From Intestinibaculum porci (GTDB taxonomy: Bacteria; Bacillota_I; Bacilli_A; Erysipelotrichales; Coprobacillaceae): 64,000 nt of DNA. Positions within the stretch are counted from its first letter, which is position 1. Each line of letters opens with the position of its first letter. The position numbers and the translations under genes were made by a program. The notes under the pieces were generated by a model. That model did no database searches and had not been told where the DNA came from. It saw only the letters and a list, made by a program, of their open reading frames with translations. This document shows positions 53,745-62,275 of this stretch, in pieces. The stretch lies in the NCBI RefSeq assembly GCF_003925875.1, contig NZ_AP019309.1, positions 558,001 through 622,000 on the forward strand. Direction: 5' to 3'.

Positions 53745-54203
53745 ATGATTTCTGAAAGAGAGCGAGATATTTACGTCAATGCACGTAAGATGGGGCGCTT
53801 TCTCTATTTTTACACAGGTGACCGCTCTGGTCAGCGACGGGTTCTTCACAAGCTGCAGAAACATGGGGAAATGACGCAGCGGGAGCTGCAGGAGCGTCTT
53901 GAGATCAAATCCGGCTCATTATCTGAGCTGCTTAAGAAAATGGAGCGCGAGGAATTGATCGAAAAACGCCGCAGTGACAGTGATGGCCGTGTCATTTATG
54001 TGCGGTTAACTCAGAAGGGGTCAACATATGCTTTGCAGGCTATTCAGGAAATGGATCAATTCACTGAACGCCTTTTTGAAGTTCTCGATGATCAGGAACG
54101 TAATGAGTTCTTACGGATCCTGGAAAAATTAAATGTGCACTTCGATGAACTGAAAGATGATGAAATATTTAAAAACATTGAAAGGGGAAAAATACATGAA
54201 TAG
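53745..54203 (+). CDS. MarR-family transcriptional regulator
   Basis: Winged-helix repressor of 152 residues: recognition region MTQRELQERLEIKSGSLSELLKKME and wing EKRRSDSDGRVIYVRLT. AGGTGAT precedes the ATG. It overlaps the first ABC exporter gene by 8 nt and has a strong palindrome at its promoter, so it should autorepress the whole operon until a ligand (drug) binds. Confidence 0.9.
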   Translation: MISERERDIYVNARKMGRFLYFYTGDRSGQRRVLHKLQKHGEMTQRELQERLEIKSGSLSELLKKMEREELIEKRRSDSDGRVIYVRLTQKGSTYALQAIQEMDQFTERLFEVLDDQERNEFLRILEKLNVHFDELKDDEIFKNIERGKIHE

Positions 54204-55947
54204 TGTCATTAAGACATTAACAGGCAGTTTACGCGAATTTAAAAAAGATGCCATTAAGACACCAATTATTGTGGCTGGGGAATCTCTTATGGAATGTATT
54301 ATTCCATTTGTCATTGCCCGCTTTATCAATAAGATCCAGCAGGGGACAATTACCCATCAGGATCTCTGGTTCTACGGCCTTTTATTATTTGCTTTAGCTT
54401 GTTTATCTTTATTTTTTGGGACTTGGGCAGGTATTACCTGTTCACGCGCTTCAGTTGGTTTAGCGAAAAACTTACGCCATGATTTATTCGCCCGCGTACA
54501 AACGTTCTCATTCGCTAATATCGATAAATTCTCAGCGTCATCACTCGTAACCCGTATGACAACGGATATTACCAACGTCCAGATGGCGTTTATGATGATC
54601 ATTCGTATTGCCGTCCGCGCTCCATTAATGATTATCTTCTCATTTACGATGGCCATTCTCATGGGCGGTCGCTTAGCCTTGATTTTCGTATTTACCATTC
54701 CATTTTTAGGTATTGGTTTATCTCTTATTATTCGTAAGGTCAATCCTTTATTCAAAGCCGTCTTCAAAAAGTATGACCGCTTAAACGAATCGGTCCAGGA
54801 AAATATTACCGGGATCCGCGTTGTGAAATCCTTTGTCCGTGAAGACTTTGAAAACAAGAAGTTCTACAATGCGGCGGAAGATGTGCGTCAGGACTTTACT
54901 AAAGCAGAAAAACTGTTGGCCTTCAATATGCCAATGATGCAGTTCTGCCTGTATGTGGTGATGATCTTTACCTTGTTATTTGGTTCTTATCTGATCATCT
55001 CCACCCATGCCGTTTCATTAAATGTTGGACAGTTATCTTCATTACTGACATACTCTTTCCAGATTCTGATTTCCTTAATGATGTTATCGATGATCTTCGT
55101 GATGGTCACCATGGCTACCGAATCAGCACATCGTATCAGCGAAGTATTACAGGAAAAGACGACATTATCAAATCCTGCTCATCCGCTTTATGATGTGCCT
55201 AATGGGGATATTGAATTCAGAAATGTATCTTTCAAATATTCAGAAAAAGCCAAACGTTACGCATTATCCAATATTAATCTGAAGATTAAGAGCGGTCAGA
55301 CGATTGGGATCTTAGGGGGCACTGGTTCTTCTAAATCATCGCTGATTCAGTTGATCTCCCGTCTTTATGATACAACCGAAGGCGAAGTGCTCGTTGGTGA
55401 TCATAATGTCAAAGATTATGATTTAGTCACTTTGCGTGATCAGGTCGCTGTGGTATTACAGAAAAACGAATTATTCTCAGGTACAATTAAAGAGAACTTA
55501 CGCTGGGGGAATAAAAATGCCACCGATGAAGAAATCAAACAGGCAGCCCATTTAGCCTGCGCAGATGAATTCGTCGAATTAATGCCCAACAAATACGATA
55601 CTTATATCGAACAGGGCGGGACAAACGTTTCCGGTGGTCAGAAACAGCGTTTATGTATTGCCCGTGCTTTATTAAAGAAACCAAAAGTACTCATTCTTGA
55701 CGATTCAACAAGTGCTGTCGATACCAAAACGGATGCTAAAATCCGTGAAGGCTTCAAGGAATTTATTCCGGAAACGACAAAAATTATTATTGCGCAGCGT
55801 GTTGCATCTGTGCAGGATGCGGATCTCATTCTCGTTATGAGTAAAGGGACGATCAGCGCGATGGGCACCCATGATGAATTAATGAAGACAAGTGAAATCT
55901 ATCAGGAAGTCTTCAACTCACAAAATAAGAAAGGAGGCGACGAATAA
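54196..55947 (+). CDS. ABC exporter subunit with degenerate catalytic site
   Basis: A half-transporter (583 aa): six membrane helices (about 20-310) and an ATPase domain (about 338-583). Walker A is GGTGSSKS (374-381), signature VSGGQKQR, and Walker B VLILDDSTSAVD. The residue after the Walker B Asp is Asp instead of catalytic Glu, as in the degenerate site of heterodimeric exporters (TM287/288, BmrCD types). Start at 54196 follows AAAGGGG. Partner is the next gene (TAATG overlap). Likely multidrug export. Confidence 0.9.
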   Translation: MNSVIKTLTGSLREFKKDAIKTPIIVAGESLMECIIPFVIARFINKIQQGTITHQDLWFYGLLLFALACLSLFFGTWAGITCSRASVGLAKNLRHDLFARVQTFSFANIDKFSASSLVTRMTTDITNVQMAFMMIIRIAVRAPLMIIFSFTMAILMGGRLALIFVFTIPFLGIGLSLIIRKVNPLFKAVFKKYDRLNESVQENITGIRVVKSFVREDFENKKFYNAAEDVRQDFTKAEKLLAFNMPMMQFCLYVVMIFTLLFGSYLIISTHAVSLNVGQLSSLLTYSFQILISLMMLSMIFVMVTMATESAHRISEVLQEKTTLSNPAHPLYDVPNGDIEFRNVSFKYSEKAKRYALSNINLKIKSGQTIGILGGTGSSKSSLIQLISRLYDTTEGEVLVGDHNVKDYDLVTLRDQVAVVLQKNELFSGTIKENLRWGNKNATDEEIKQAAHLACADEFVELMPNKYDTYIEQGGTNVSGGQKQRLCIARALLKKPKVLILDDSTSAVDTKTDAKIREGFKEFIPETTKIIIAQRVASVQDADLILVMSKGTISAMGTHDELMKTSEIYQEVFNSQNKKGGDE

Positions 55948-57851
55948 TGGCTGAACATAAACCAAATCGTGTTAAAAAAGGCACCGTTTCAAGACTCCTT
56001 AAAACCTTAATGGGATTCTTCCCGGTATTATTACCAGTAACCTTCTTACTGATCTTACTTAATGCGATCTTCGGAGCGATTCCAGCGATCTTTATGCAGA
56101 AAGTTATTGCCATTATCGAAGTCGCTCTTAAGAAACACTGGACTGCTGCTCAGGCTTCCAGTGAAGTCTTCAAGACAATCAGTCTTCTCATTATCTTATA
56201 TATCATTGCTTTAGCCGCTTCATTAACTTACAACCGTATGATGGCTGTTATTACGCAGGGGTCTCTGGCTAAATTCCGTGAAAAATGTTTTGCGAAGATG
56301 GAAACTTTACCAATCCGTTTCTTCGATACCCACGCTCATGGGGATATCATGTCTGTTTATACCAACGATATCGATGCCCTGCGTCAGATGATTTCTCAGT
56401 CATTCCCACAGTTATTCTCAACCTTTATCACGTTAGTCACTTTATTCTGCGTAATGATGTGGTATTCCGTAGGATTATGCTTGGTCGTTATTGCCGGAAT
56501 GATTGTGATGCTAGTAGTGACCAAAGTTTTAGGCGGCCGCAGTGCCCGTTACTTCATCAAGCAGCAGCAGACCTTAGGAACAACCGAAGGTTATATTGAA
56601 GAAATGATGAATGGTCAGAAAGTCATCAAAGTCTTCAACCACGAAGAAGAAGCCTTAGAAGGCTTCGACAAAGTCAATGATAACTGGGCGAAAGCCGCCA
56701 CCAGCGCGAATATTTATTCAAATATCTTAGGACCAATCTTACATAACATGAGTAACCTGCTTTATGTTATTGTCGGCATTGTCGGCGGCGCTCTCTTATT
56801 AGCGAAAGCGCCAAACTTATCCATTTCCGGGATGCCGTTATCCATTGCCATTATCGTGCCATTCCTCAACATGACCAAGCAGTTTACCGGCTCAATCGGC
56901 CAGGTTTCCCAGCAGATCAATGCCGTAGTCATGGGGTTAGGCGGCGCTTCTCGTATCTTCGCATTATTAGATGAAGAAAGTGAAACGGATGATGGTTATG
57001 TCACTCTTGTCCATGCCAAAGAAGAAAACGGTCAGATGGTGGAAACCAATGATAAAAACGATCCTTGGATGTGGCGTCATCAGCATCAGGATACTGGTAA
57101 GGTTGACTACAAGCCATTACGCGGGACCGTCTTATTCGACGACGTCGACTTTGCTTACAATCCTGATAAGATGATTCTTCACAATATCGAAATGTATGCC
57201 CATGCCGGTCAAAAAGTGGCCTTAGTCGGTTCAACCGGAGCCGGGAAAACAACCATTACCAACTTAATTAACCGTTTCTATGATATCGCTGATGGCAAGA
57301 TCCGTTATGACGGCATCAACATCAACAAAATCAAAAAAGCCGATTTAAGACGTTCGTTAGGGATCGTTTTACAGGATACCAACCTCTTTACCGGCACAGT
57401 TATGGATAACATTCGTTACGGCCGCTTAGATGCAACCGATGAAGAATGCTTTGCGGCCGCTAAATTAGTCGGCGCCGATGACTTCATCAACCGTTTACCA
57501 GCTGGTTATGATACGCCATTATACAATAATGGTGCCAACTTATCACAAGGTCAGCGTCAGCTGATTGCGATTGCCCGCGCAGCGGTCGCTGATCCACCAG
57601 TCATGATCTTAGATGAAGCCACTTCATCGATCGATACGCGTACCGAAGCCATCGTCCAGCGCGGAATGGATGCCCTCATGAATGGTCGTACCGTCTTTGT
57701 CATCGCCCATCGTTTATCGACGGTCCAGAACTCTGATGTCATCTTAGTGATGGAACATGGCCGTATTATTGAACGCGGGACACATGAACAGCTGATTGCC
57801 CAGAAGGGTGAATACTATCAGCTTTATACTGGTGCTTTTGAACTCGAATAA
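55947..57851 (+). CDS. ABC exporter subunit with canonical catalytic site
   Basis: Partner half-transporter (634 aa). Membrane domain at about 20-330, an acidic inter-domain linker (EESETDDGY...KNDPWMW) longer than in its partner, then ATPase with Walker A GSTGAGKTT, signature LSQGQRQ, Walker B VMILDEATSSID with the catalytic Glu, and H-loop IAHRLST. It supplies the active ATPase site of the heterodimer. AAAGGAGGCG precedes the ATG. Confidence 0.92.
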   Translation: MAEHKPNRVKKGTVSRLLKTLMGFFPVLLPVTFLLILLNAIFGAIPAIFMQKVIAIIEVALKKHWTAAQASSEVFKTISLLIILYIIALAASLTYNRMMAVITQGSLAKFREKCFAKMETLPIRFFDTHAHGDIMSVYTNDIDALRQMISQSFPQLFSTFITLVTLFCVMMWYSVGLCLVVIAGMIVMLVVTKVLGGRSARYFIKQQQTLGTTEGYIEEMMNGQKVIKVFNHEEEALEGFDKVNDNWAKAATSANIYSNILGPILHNMSNLLYVIVGIVGGALLLAKAPNLSISGMPLSIAIIVPFLNMTKQFTGSIGQVSQQINAVVMGLGGASRIFALLDEESETDDGYVTLVHAKEENGQMVETNDKNDPWMWRHQHQDTGKVDYKPLRGTVLFDDVDFAYNPDKMILHNIEMYAHAGQKVALVGSTGAGKTTITNLINRFYDIADGKIRYDGININKIKKADLRRSLGIVLQDTNLFTGTVMDNIRYGRLDATDEECFAAAKLVGADDFINRLPAGYDTPLYNNGANLSQGQRQLIAIARAAVADPPVMILDEATSSIDTRTEAIVQRGMDALMNGRTVFVIAHRLSTVQNSDVILVMEHGRIIERGTHEQLIAQKGEYYQLYTGAFELE

Positions 57852-57852
57852 T

Positions 57853-57880
57853 AAAAATGGTGTGTTTCGCACCATTTTTA
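57853..57880 (+). terminator. Terminator of the MarR-ABC operon
   Basis: AAAAATGGTG (57853-57862) with CACCATTTTT (57870-57879), 7-nt loop. Confidence 0.85.
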
Positions 57881-57929
57881 TTTACAATGATTTTTACACA
57901 TGTTATCGTGAAGGCGCGAGGTGAAACAT

Positions 57930-58547
57930 ATGACGATTGAATATCTCTTACGGGGCTTGCTCATTGGTGTTATCTTTGGTGTTCCTGCCGGCGCATTAGG
58001 GGCGTTAGTCATTCAGCGCACGCTGGAACACGGGCCCATCGCTGGCTTGTTAACGGGGTTAGGTTCCTCGATTGCAGATACTATTTATGCATCTTTATGC
58101 GTCTTAGGCTCGCGTCTGGTAAGCGGCGTTTTAAAAATATATAATGCCCCGATCACAATTGCTGGCGGGATTGTCATTTTGACCTTAGGGATCTTTACCG
58201 TGCGTAAGCAGGGGATGCGCGTTAATGATGGCAATAAGAATTATCTATCTGATTTGGGCAGCGGCTTTGGCATCGCCATTATGAATCCAGGGATGATTCT
58301 CTTATTTCTCTTTGCCTGTAATCTGACCCATACGCATTCTCCTTATCCGCTCGCGAGCGCGATTCCTTTACTGATCGGCGCTTTTGTCGGTACCTTTATC
58401 TGGTGGATCATCTTAAGCGGCCTAATGAGTTTATTACGTAAGCGGATCACCGATCGTGTCTATACCACTTTAAATAAAGTCTTAGGGACCATTCTCATCA
58501 TCTTTGGGATCTTTGTCATCTTCGATGCATTGCGCACGCTTTTTTAA
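57930..58547 (+). CDS. LysE/RhtB-family exporter
   Basis: Amino acid (or related) exporter of 205 residues with about six membrane helices. N-terminal VPAGALGALVIQRTLEHGPIAG and IADTIYASLCVLG follow the LysE layout, as does FGIAIMNPGMILLFLFA. ATG 57930 has GAGGTGA just upstream; a GTG at 57921 overlaps that site. A TTTACA-N17-TATCGT promoter lies just after the ABC terminator. Substrate unknown. Confidence 0.85.
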   Translation: MTIEYLLRGLLIGVIFGVPAGALGALVIQRTLEHGPIAGLLTGLGSSIADTIYASLCVLGSRLVSGVLKIYNAPITIAGGIVILTLGIFTVRKQGMRVNDGNKNYLSDLGSGFGIAIMNPGMILLFLFACNLTHTHSPYPLASAIPLLIGAFVGTFIWWIILSGLMSLLRKRITDRVYTTLNKVLGTILIIFGIFVIFDALRTLF

Positions 58548-58572
58548 CGAGAGCTTCTCTCGTTATCTTTTT
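58546..58572 (+). terminator. Intrinsic terminator
   Basis: AACGAGAG (58546-58553) with CTCTCGTT (58557-58564), then ATCTTTTTT. Confidence 0.8.
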
Positions 58573-58578
58573 TACATA

Positions 58579-58602
58579 ACATATAGACTAATATCTATAT
58601 GT
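58579..58602 (+). promoter_or_regulatory. Probable ArsR/SmtB-type operator
   Basis: Perfect ACATATAGA (58579-58587) and TCTATATGT (58594-58602) with a 6-nt centre, overlapping a weak promoter (TTTACA 58571-58576). It precedes the permease-thioredoxin-ArsC genes. A metal-sensing ArsR-type repressor is the natural candidate, but its gene is not in the window. Confidence 0.5.
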
Positions 58603-58631
58603 ATGATACGATGAAGTCAGGAGGGGATATT

Positions 58632-59624
58632 ATGGATGTCTTCATGAATCAGGTTCTTAAAATGCAATGGCTCGCTCATTTGATCAATACTTTACTCACG
58701 CATCTTGGTCTTAATGTCAGCACCCGCCTTGGCGGCAGTGTTTCATTCTTTCTCTTTGATGTCATTAAAATTACCATTCTTTTATGTGTTTTAATCTTTA
58801 TTGTCAGTTATATTCAAAGCTTTTTTCCGCCCGAACGCTCACGCGAAATCTTAAGTCGTTTTCATGGCTTATGGGCCAATCTGATTGGCGCCCTGATCGG
58901 GACGGTCACGCCGTTTTGTTCATGTTCATCAATACCTTTATTTATTGGTTTCACCAGTGCCGGGATTCCTTTAGGGGTGACCTTTTCATTCCTGATTTCA
59001 TCTCCTATGGTGGATTTAGGATCACTCGTCTTATTAATGAGTATCTTTGGCTTGAAGATCGCGGTGATCTATGTCATCTTTGGCTTGATCGTCGCCGTGA
59101 TTGGCGGTCTGATCATTGAAAACCTGCACTTAGAAGGAGAAGTCGAAGACTTCATCTATAACCATGTCGGTAAGCTCACTCAGGCCGCGTCCCTGACGAT
59201 TAAAGATCGGATAGCTTATGCCGGGCAGCAGGTGGTTTCCACTTTTACCAAAGTCTTCCCCTATATTTTAGTCGGGGTAGGCATTGGTGCTTTTATTCAT
59301 AACTGGATCCCTGAACATTTCATTGTCACGCTGCTGGGCTCGCATAATCCTTTTGGCGTCATTCTCGCAACAATTGTCGGCGTGCCGATGTATGCGGATA
59401 TCTTTGGCACCATTCCGATCGCTGAGGCGCTTCTTAGTAAAGGTGCTTTACTTGGCGTCGTGCTCTCATTGATGATGGCTGTGACCACTTTATCACTGCC
59501 TTCACTGGTGATGTTAAGAAAAGCGATCAAACCAAAACTGTTAGGCATTTTTGTAGGTATCTGCAGCGTTGGTATTATTGCTGTAGGTTATGTATTTAAT
59601 ATCTTAGCGCCGCTTATTTTATAG
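58632..59624 (+). CDS. DUF318/ArsP-like permease
   Basis: A 330-residue protein with about eight membrane helices and the family signature TVTPFCSCSSIPLFIGFTSAG, carrying the two conserved Cys of the UPF0718/DUF318 permeases, and ISSPMVD. Relatives export organoarsenicals or metalloids, or work with a thioredoxin-like partner. Such a partner and an arsenate reductase lie downstream, beyond an inserted IS110-type element. Start at 58632 follows AGGAGGGG. Confidence 0.88.
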   Translation: MDVFMNQVLKMQWLAHLINTLLTHLGLNVSTRLGGSVSFFLFDVIKITILLCVLIFIVSYIQSFFPPERSREILSRFHGLWANLIGALIGTVTPFCSCSSIPLFIGFTSAGIPLGVTFSFLISSPMVDLGSLVLLMSIFGLKIAVIYVIFGLIVAVIGGLIIENLHLEGEVEDFIYNHVGKLTQAASLTIKDRIAYAGQQVVSTFTKVFPYILVGVGIGAFIHNWIPEHFIVTLLGSHNPFGVILATIVGVPMYADIFGTIPIAEALLSKGALLGVVLSLMMAVTTLSLPSLVMLRKAIKPKLLGIFVGICSVGIIAVGYVFNILAPLIL

Positions 59625-59728
59625 AAAGACATACTATTAAATGTCAATAGAAAATATGAAAGGAGTTGATTTTGTTAATTGTATAAATTAATTGAATCTT
59701 TGTTTACTCTGATTCTAAAGCCAAGTGA

Positions 59729-59749
59729 GTTTGTCTCGGATTAGAGGTG
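59729..59749. repeat. Left inverted repeat of the IS110-type element
   Basis: Matches the reverse complement of 61339-61359 at 19 of 21 positions. A TACTACA/TGTAGTA hairpin (59752-59769) follows directly. The only DNA between the permease stop and this repeat is AT-rich with nothing recognisable. Confidence 0.65.
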
Positions 59750-59870
59750 AGTACTACAAATATGTAGTATTAAAAATTGCAAAAAGAAAACGTCTTAGTG
59801 TGTATAAATGTGAAAGTTGTCACAAGTTATTGAAACATATGTGTTTTATATCAAAAATCTACATACAGTA

Positions 59871-61292
59871 TCACTCTTCTGAGTCATTTCCAGTAAAGGT
59901 AAAATCATGTACTACACCATTCTCATCAGAATATTTGTAAATACATCTTCTTGTCTTTTCTGGAATGTCAGTAGTAATACTTTGGAAGAACGTGGCTCGG
60001 GTATCTTCCGGAAGCTTCATGAGATCCTCATAAAGCAGTACGAAATCACTATCATGCTTAAGAATAGCGTAAATATAACGTGCCATCTTATTGGCAACAG
60101 CTACTATTGCAAGCTTATGGCGCTTCTTATTGCCGTTTTTAACCCTTGCAAACAGGTTGGCAAGGTATGGATTATGCCGTCTGGCATACTCTGATGCCAG
60201 GTATATAGCGTGTCTGAGGATAGGCGATCCCATTTTGGAAATCTTCCCATGGGTATCAACTGATGAACCTGATTTCTTATTTCTTGGCGTTAATCCACAG
60301 TATGATGCAAAGTTTTCCGCTTTCTTGGAAAGAGCTATGTCATATACCTCACCAAGAATCATAGCTGCGGATTCTTCACCAACGCCGATTAATGTCTGAA
60401 GACGCTTAAATGCAGGCTGTTCTGAAGCAAGATTAACCATCATTTTCTTGTAGTTTCTCCTTGTCTGAAGCAGATTTCTGATACTGCTGACCATTTCAGC
60501 GGTGACCAGTTCAGCTTCCTCAGGAACATTAAGAGTAACTATGGTATTTTCACAAAGATCGAACAAATCGTCTATTTTAGCTTCCTTACAGCGATGCTTA
60601 GAGGCCTCGTAAGCCACATTAAAGACTTCATTTTTAGAAGATTTAATGATATGATGTGCAGTAGGATATGCCTCTAAGATTGCAAGCGCAGTCGCAGAAC
60701 GTATTGAGAAAACAGCGGTAAGCTCGGGGAAGAACTTTTCACACTGTGCACTCAGTCGATTATATTCAGCATTTAGCTGTTTATTCAGCTGCTGATAGCG
60801 ATGCGTCAGAAGTTTTAGATTCGCATGTCCTTTTTTGTTGTTTTCTTCGTTGTAATTAGGAGCTTTTTCAACATAACGTGCATCATCATCAGTTGCGCAC
60901 ATCTGTGCAATAGTCTTAGCGTCAAGTGGATCGGATTTGGCATATCCGTGTGCATCGCGCCACCTGTCAACGAATTTAGTATCCAGAAACTTAACTGATT
61001 CACTTTCCTGGAGATGATCGCGTATATACATGTAGACATTGTCAGAGTACACGCCTGTTACTTCCATTGCGAAAAGAACGCTCAGGCAGTCTTCATCTTT
61101 GTAATGTCTAACGGTATCGAGGAACTCATCGACACCTGGCTTGGTGAATTTAAACTTTATCGCCTTTCGAACAAATTTGGATTTAACATTTCTATCTCTG
61201 TTACGTTTATAAATGGCAGCGTCTGCTTTGCCTTTAGAAACGTCTAAACCGAGAAATAAATCATATTGTTTTGAAAAGATATTGTTTTTCAC
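59871..61292 (-). CDS. IS110-family transposase (DEDD recombinase)
   Basis: RNA-guided recombinase of 473 residues. N-terminal RuvC-like DEDD domain: Asp17 in GLDVSKGKADA, Glu in AMEVTGVYSD, and SDPLDAKTIA. A long helical middle is followed by the Tnp_20 domain: TLIGVGEESAAMILGEV, ASYCGLTPRNKKSGS and KMGSPILRHAIYLAS with the catalytic Ser. It starts with GTG after GAGGT. It is longer than many IS110 transposases. Codon use differs from the host genes. Intact. Confidence 0.92.
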   Translation of the reverse strand: MKNNIFSKQYDLFLGLDVSKGKADAAIYKRNRDRNVKSKFVRKAIKFKFTKPGVDEFLDTVRHYKDEDCLSVLFAMEVTGVYSDNVYMYIRDHLQESESVKFLDTKFVDRWRDAHGYAKSDPLDAKTIAQMCATDDDARYVEKAPNYNEENNKKGHANLKLLTHRYQQLNKQLNAEYNRLSAQCEKFFPELTAVFSIRSATALAILEAYPTAHHIIKSSKNEVFNVAYEASKHRCKEAKIDDLFDLCENTIVTLNVPEEAELVTAEMVSSIRNLLQTRRNYKKMMVNLASEQPAFKRLQTLIGVGEESAAMILGEVYDIALSKKAENFASYCGLTPRNKKSGSSVDTHGKISKMGSPILRHAIYLASEYARRHNPYLANLFARVKNGNKKRHKLAIVAVANKMARYIYAILKHDSDFVLLYEDLMKLPEDTRATFFQSITTDIPEKTRRCIYKYSDENGVVHDFTFTGNDSEE

Positions 61293-61338
61293 GATAAGTA
61301 CCTCATTTCATAAATTGATAGTAATTTGTTTTGAACTG

Positions 61339-61359
61339 CACCTCTAAGCCAAGACAAAC
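61339..61359. repeat. Right inverted repeat of the IS110-type element
   Basis: Partner of 59729-59749. It lies 46 nt upstream of the transposase start codon. Confidence 0.65.
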
Positions 61360-61423
61360 GCGACCTCGAAAATAAGAAGACAATGCAAACAAAGCTTCAA
61401 CAAACTCATTAGGGTATAAAGAA

Positions 61424-61510
61424 CTGTTTTGGCTGAGGAATAAGTCTTTCTGAAGCGGACATCCCATAGGGGCCGCAGGAGGAAAGAATACAACCTTAGG
61501 TTCAAAACAG
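61424..61510 (-). ncRNA. Candidate bridge RNA hairpin
   Basis: On the transposase strand a long irregular stem (CTGTTTTG and CCTAAGG with CCTCAG and CAAAACAG; 61510-61494 with 61438-61424) encloses internal loops and an inner GCGG/CCGC hairpin (61476-61473 with 61458-61455). IS110-group elements encode their bridge RNA upstream of the transposase, as a hairpin with large internal guide loops, and this fits. It lies outside the inverted repeat, so belonging to the element is uncertain. From 61511 to 61600 there is a GAATCATC/GATGATTC hairpin (61551-61577). Confidence 0.4.
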
Positions 61511-61619
61511 AATCTATTATCCTGGATTTGAAGTGTATATTCAAATCTAAAGAATCATCAATTACTAGCGATGATTCATTAATCAAATTACAAACATATT
61601 ATACGAGGAAGGAAAAGAA

Positions 61620-61862
61620 ATGTTAAAAATTGAAGTATTAGGAACTGGCTGTCGTAACTGTAAAGCACTTTTAACGCATACTAAGGAAGCGGTAGAAAGC
61701 TTAGGCTGCGACGCAGAAGTGAGTTATGTGGATGATTTAGAAAAGATTATGAGTTATGGGGTAATGAGTACGCCGGCCTTAGTTATTAATGGGCAAGTCG
61801 CTGCGAGCGGCCACGTACTTAAACGCAAAGATGTGGAAAAGCTGATTAAGGAGTCCATATAG
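61620..61862 (+). CDS. Thioredoxin-like redox-active disulfide protein
   Basis: An 80-residue TM0996/MTH895-type small thioredoxin fold protein: VLGTGCRNC with the redox pair Cys11/Cys14, and the cis-Pro loop VMSTPALVINGQV. These are usually encoded next to DUF318 permeases and arsenic genes. AGGAAGG precedes the ATG. Its original partner permease is 2 kb upstream, across the IS110 insertion. Confidence 0.9.
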   Translation: MLKIEVLGTGCRNCKALLTHTKEAVESLGCDAEVSYVDDLEKIMSYGVMSTPALVINGQVAASGHVLKRKDVEKLIKESI

Positions 61863-61863
61863 A

Positions 61864-62265
61864 ATGAATATTGCCTTTATCTGCACGCATAATGCCTGTC
61901 GCTCGCAGATTGCGGAAGCTTTAGCTCATTATTATCATCCTATCGGCATGCATTTTTATTCTGCCGGCTCACAGCCGCAAAGGCAGATCAATCAGGACGC
62001 TGTGCGCTTAATGAAAGAGCTCTATGGGATCGATATGGAAAAGACGCAGTATTCAAAAACGATTGCCGAGCTGCCGACGATCGATGTAGCGATTGCGATG
62101 GGATGCGGTGTGATCTGCCCGTTTATTGGTCGTGATTTCGATGAGGACTGGGGCTTAGAAGATCCCAGCGGTCATGATGATGAGACCTTTAAACGTATTA
62201 TTGCCTCTATTGACGCTCATGTCCAAACACTTATTCGAACTTACCAAAAGAAAAACGCCAAATAG
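61864..62265 (+). CDS. arsC: Arsenate reductase (low-molecular-weight phosphatase fold, thioredoxin-coupled)
   Basis: A 133-residue LMW-PTP-fold protein: P-loop C-x5-R is CTHNACR (Cys7, Arg13), followed by the resolving cysteines of MGCGVICPF (Cys81, Cys85) and the catalytic Asp in EDPSGHDDE. This Cys pattern is that of thioredoxin-dependent ArsC. It starts 1 nt after the thioredoxin-like gene, which may reduce it. Function: arsenate to arsenite. Confidence 0.88.
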   Translation: MNIAFICTHNACRSQIAEALAHYYHPIGMHFYSAGSQPQRQINQDAVRLMKELYGIDMEKTQYSKTIAELPTIDVAIAMGCGVICPFIGRDFDEDWGLEDPSGHDDETFKRIIASIDAHVQTLIRTYQKKNAK

Positions 62266-62275
62266 GCGTTTTTTA
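62252..62275. terminator. Terminator between convergent genes
   Basis: AACGCC (62254-62259), 5-nt loop, GGCGTT (62265-62270) with T-run after and A-run before; probably bidirectional. Confidence 0.8.

Larger units (their letters stand above)
59729..61359 (-). mobile_element. IS110-family insertion sequence
   Basis: It is bounded by 21-bp inverted repeats (59729-59749 and 61339-61359; 19 of 21 match; GTTTGTC outermost, AGAGGTG innermost) and contains one transposase. Non-coding DNA outside the right repeat (61360 to about 61600) is also structured and may belong to the element. IS110 elements move by RNA-guided DEDD recombination and leave short or no target duplications, so the ends cannot be fixed here. 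It splits the permease from its thioredoxin/ArsC partners. Confidence 0.7.
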
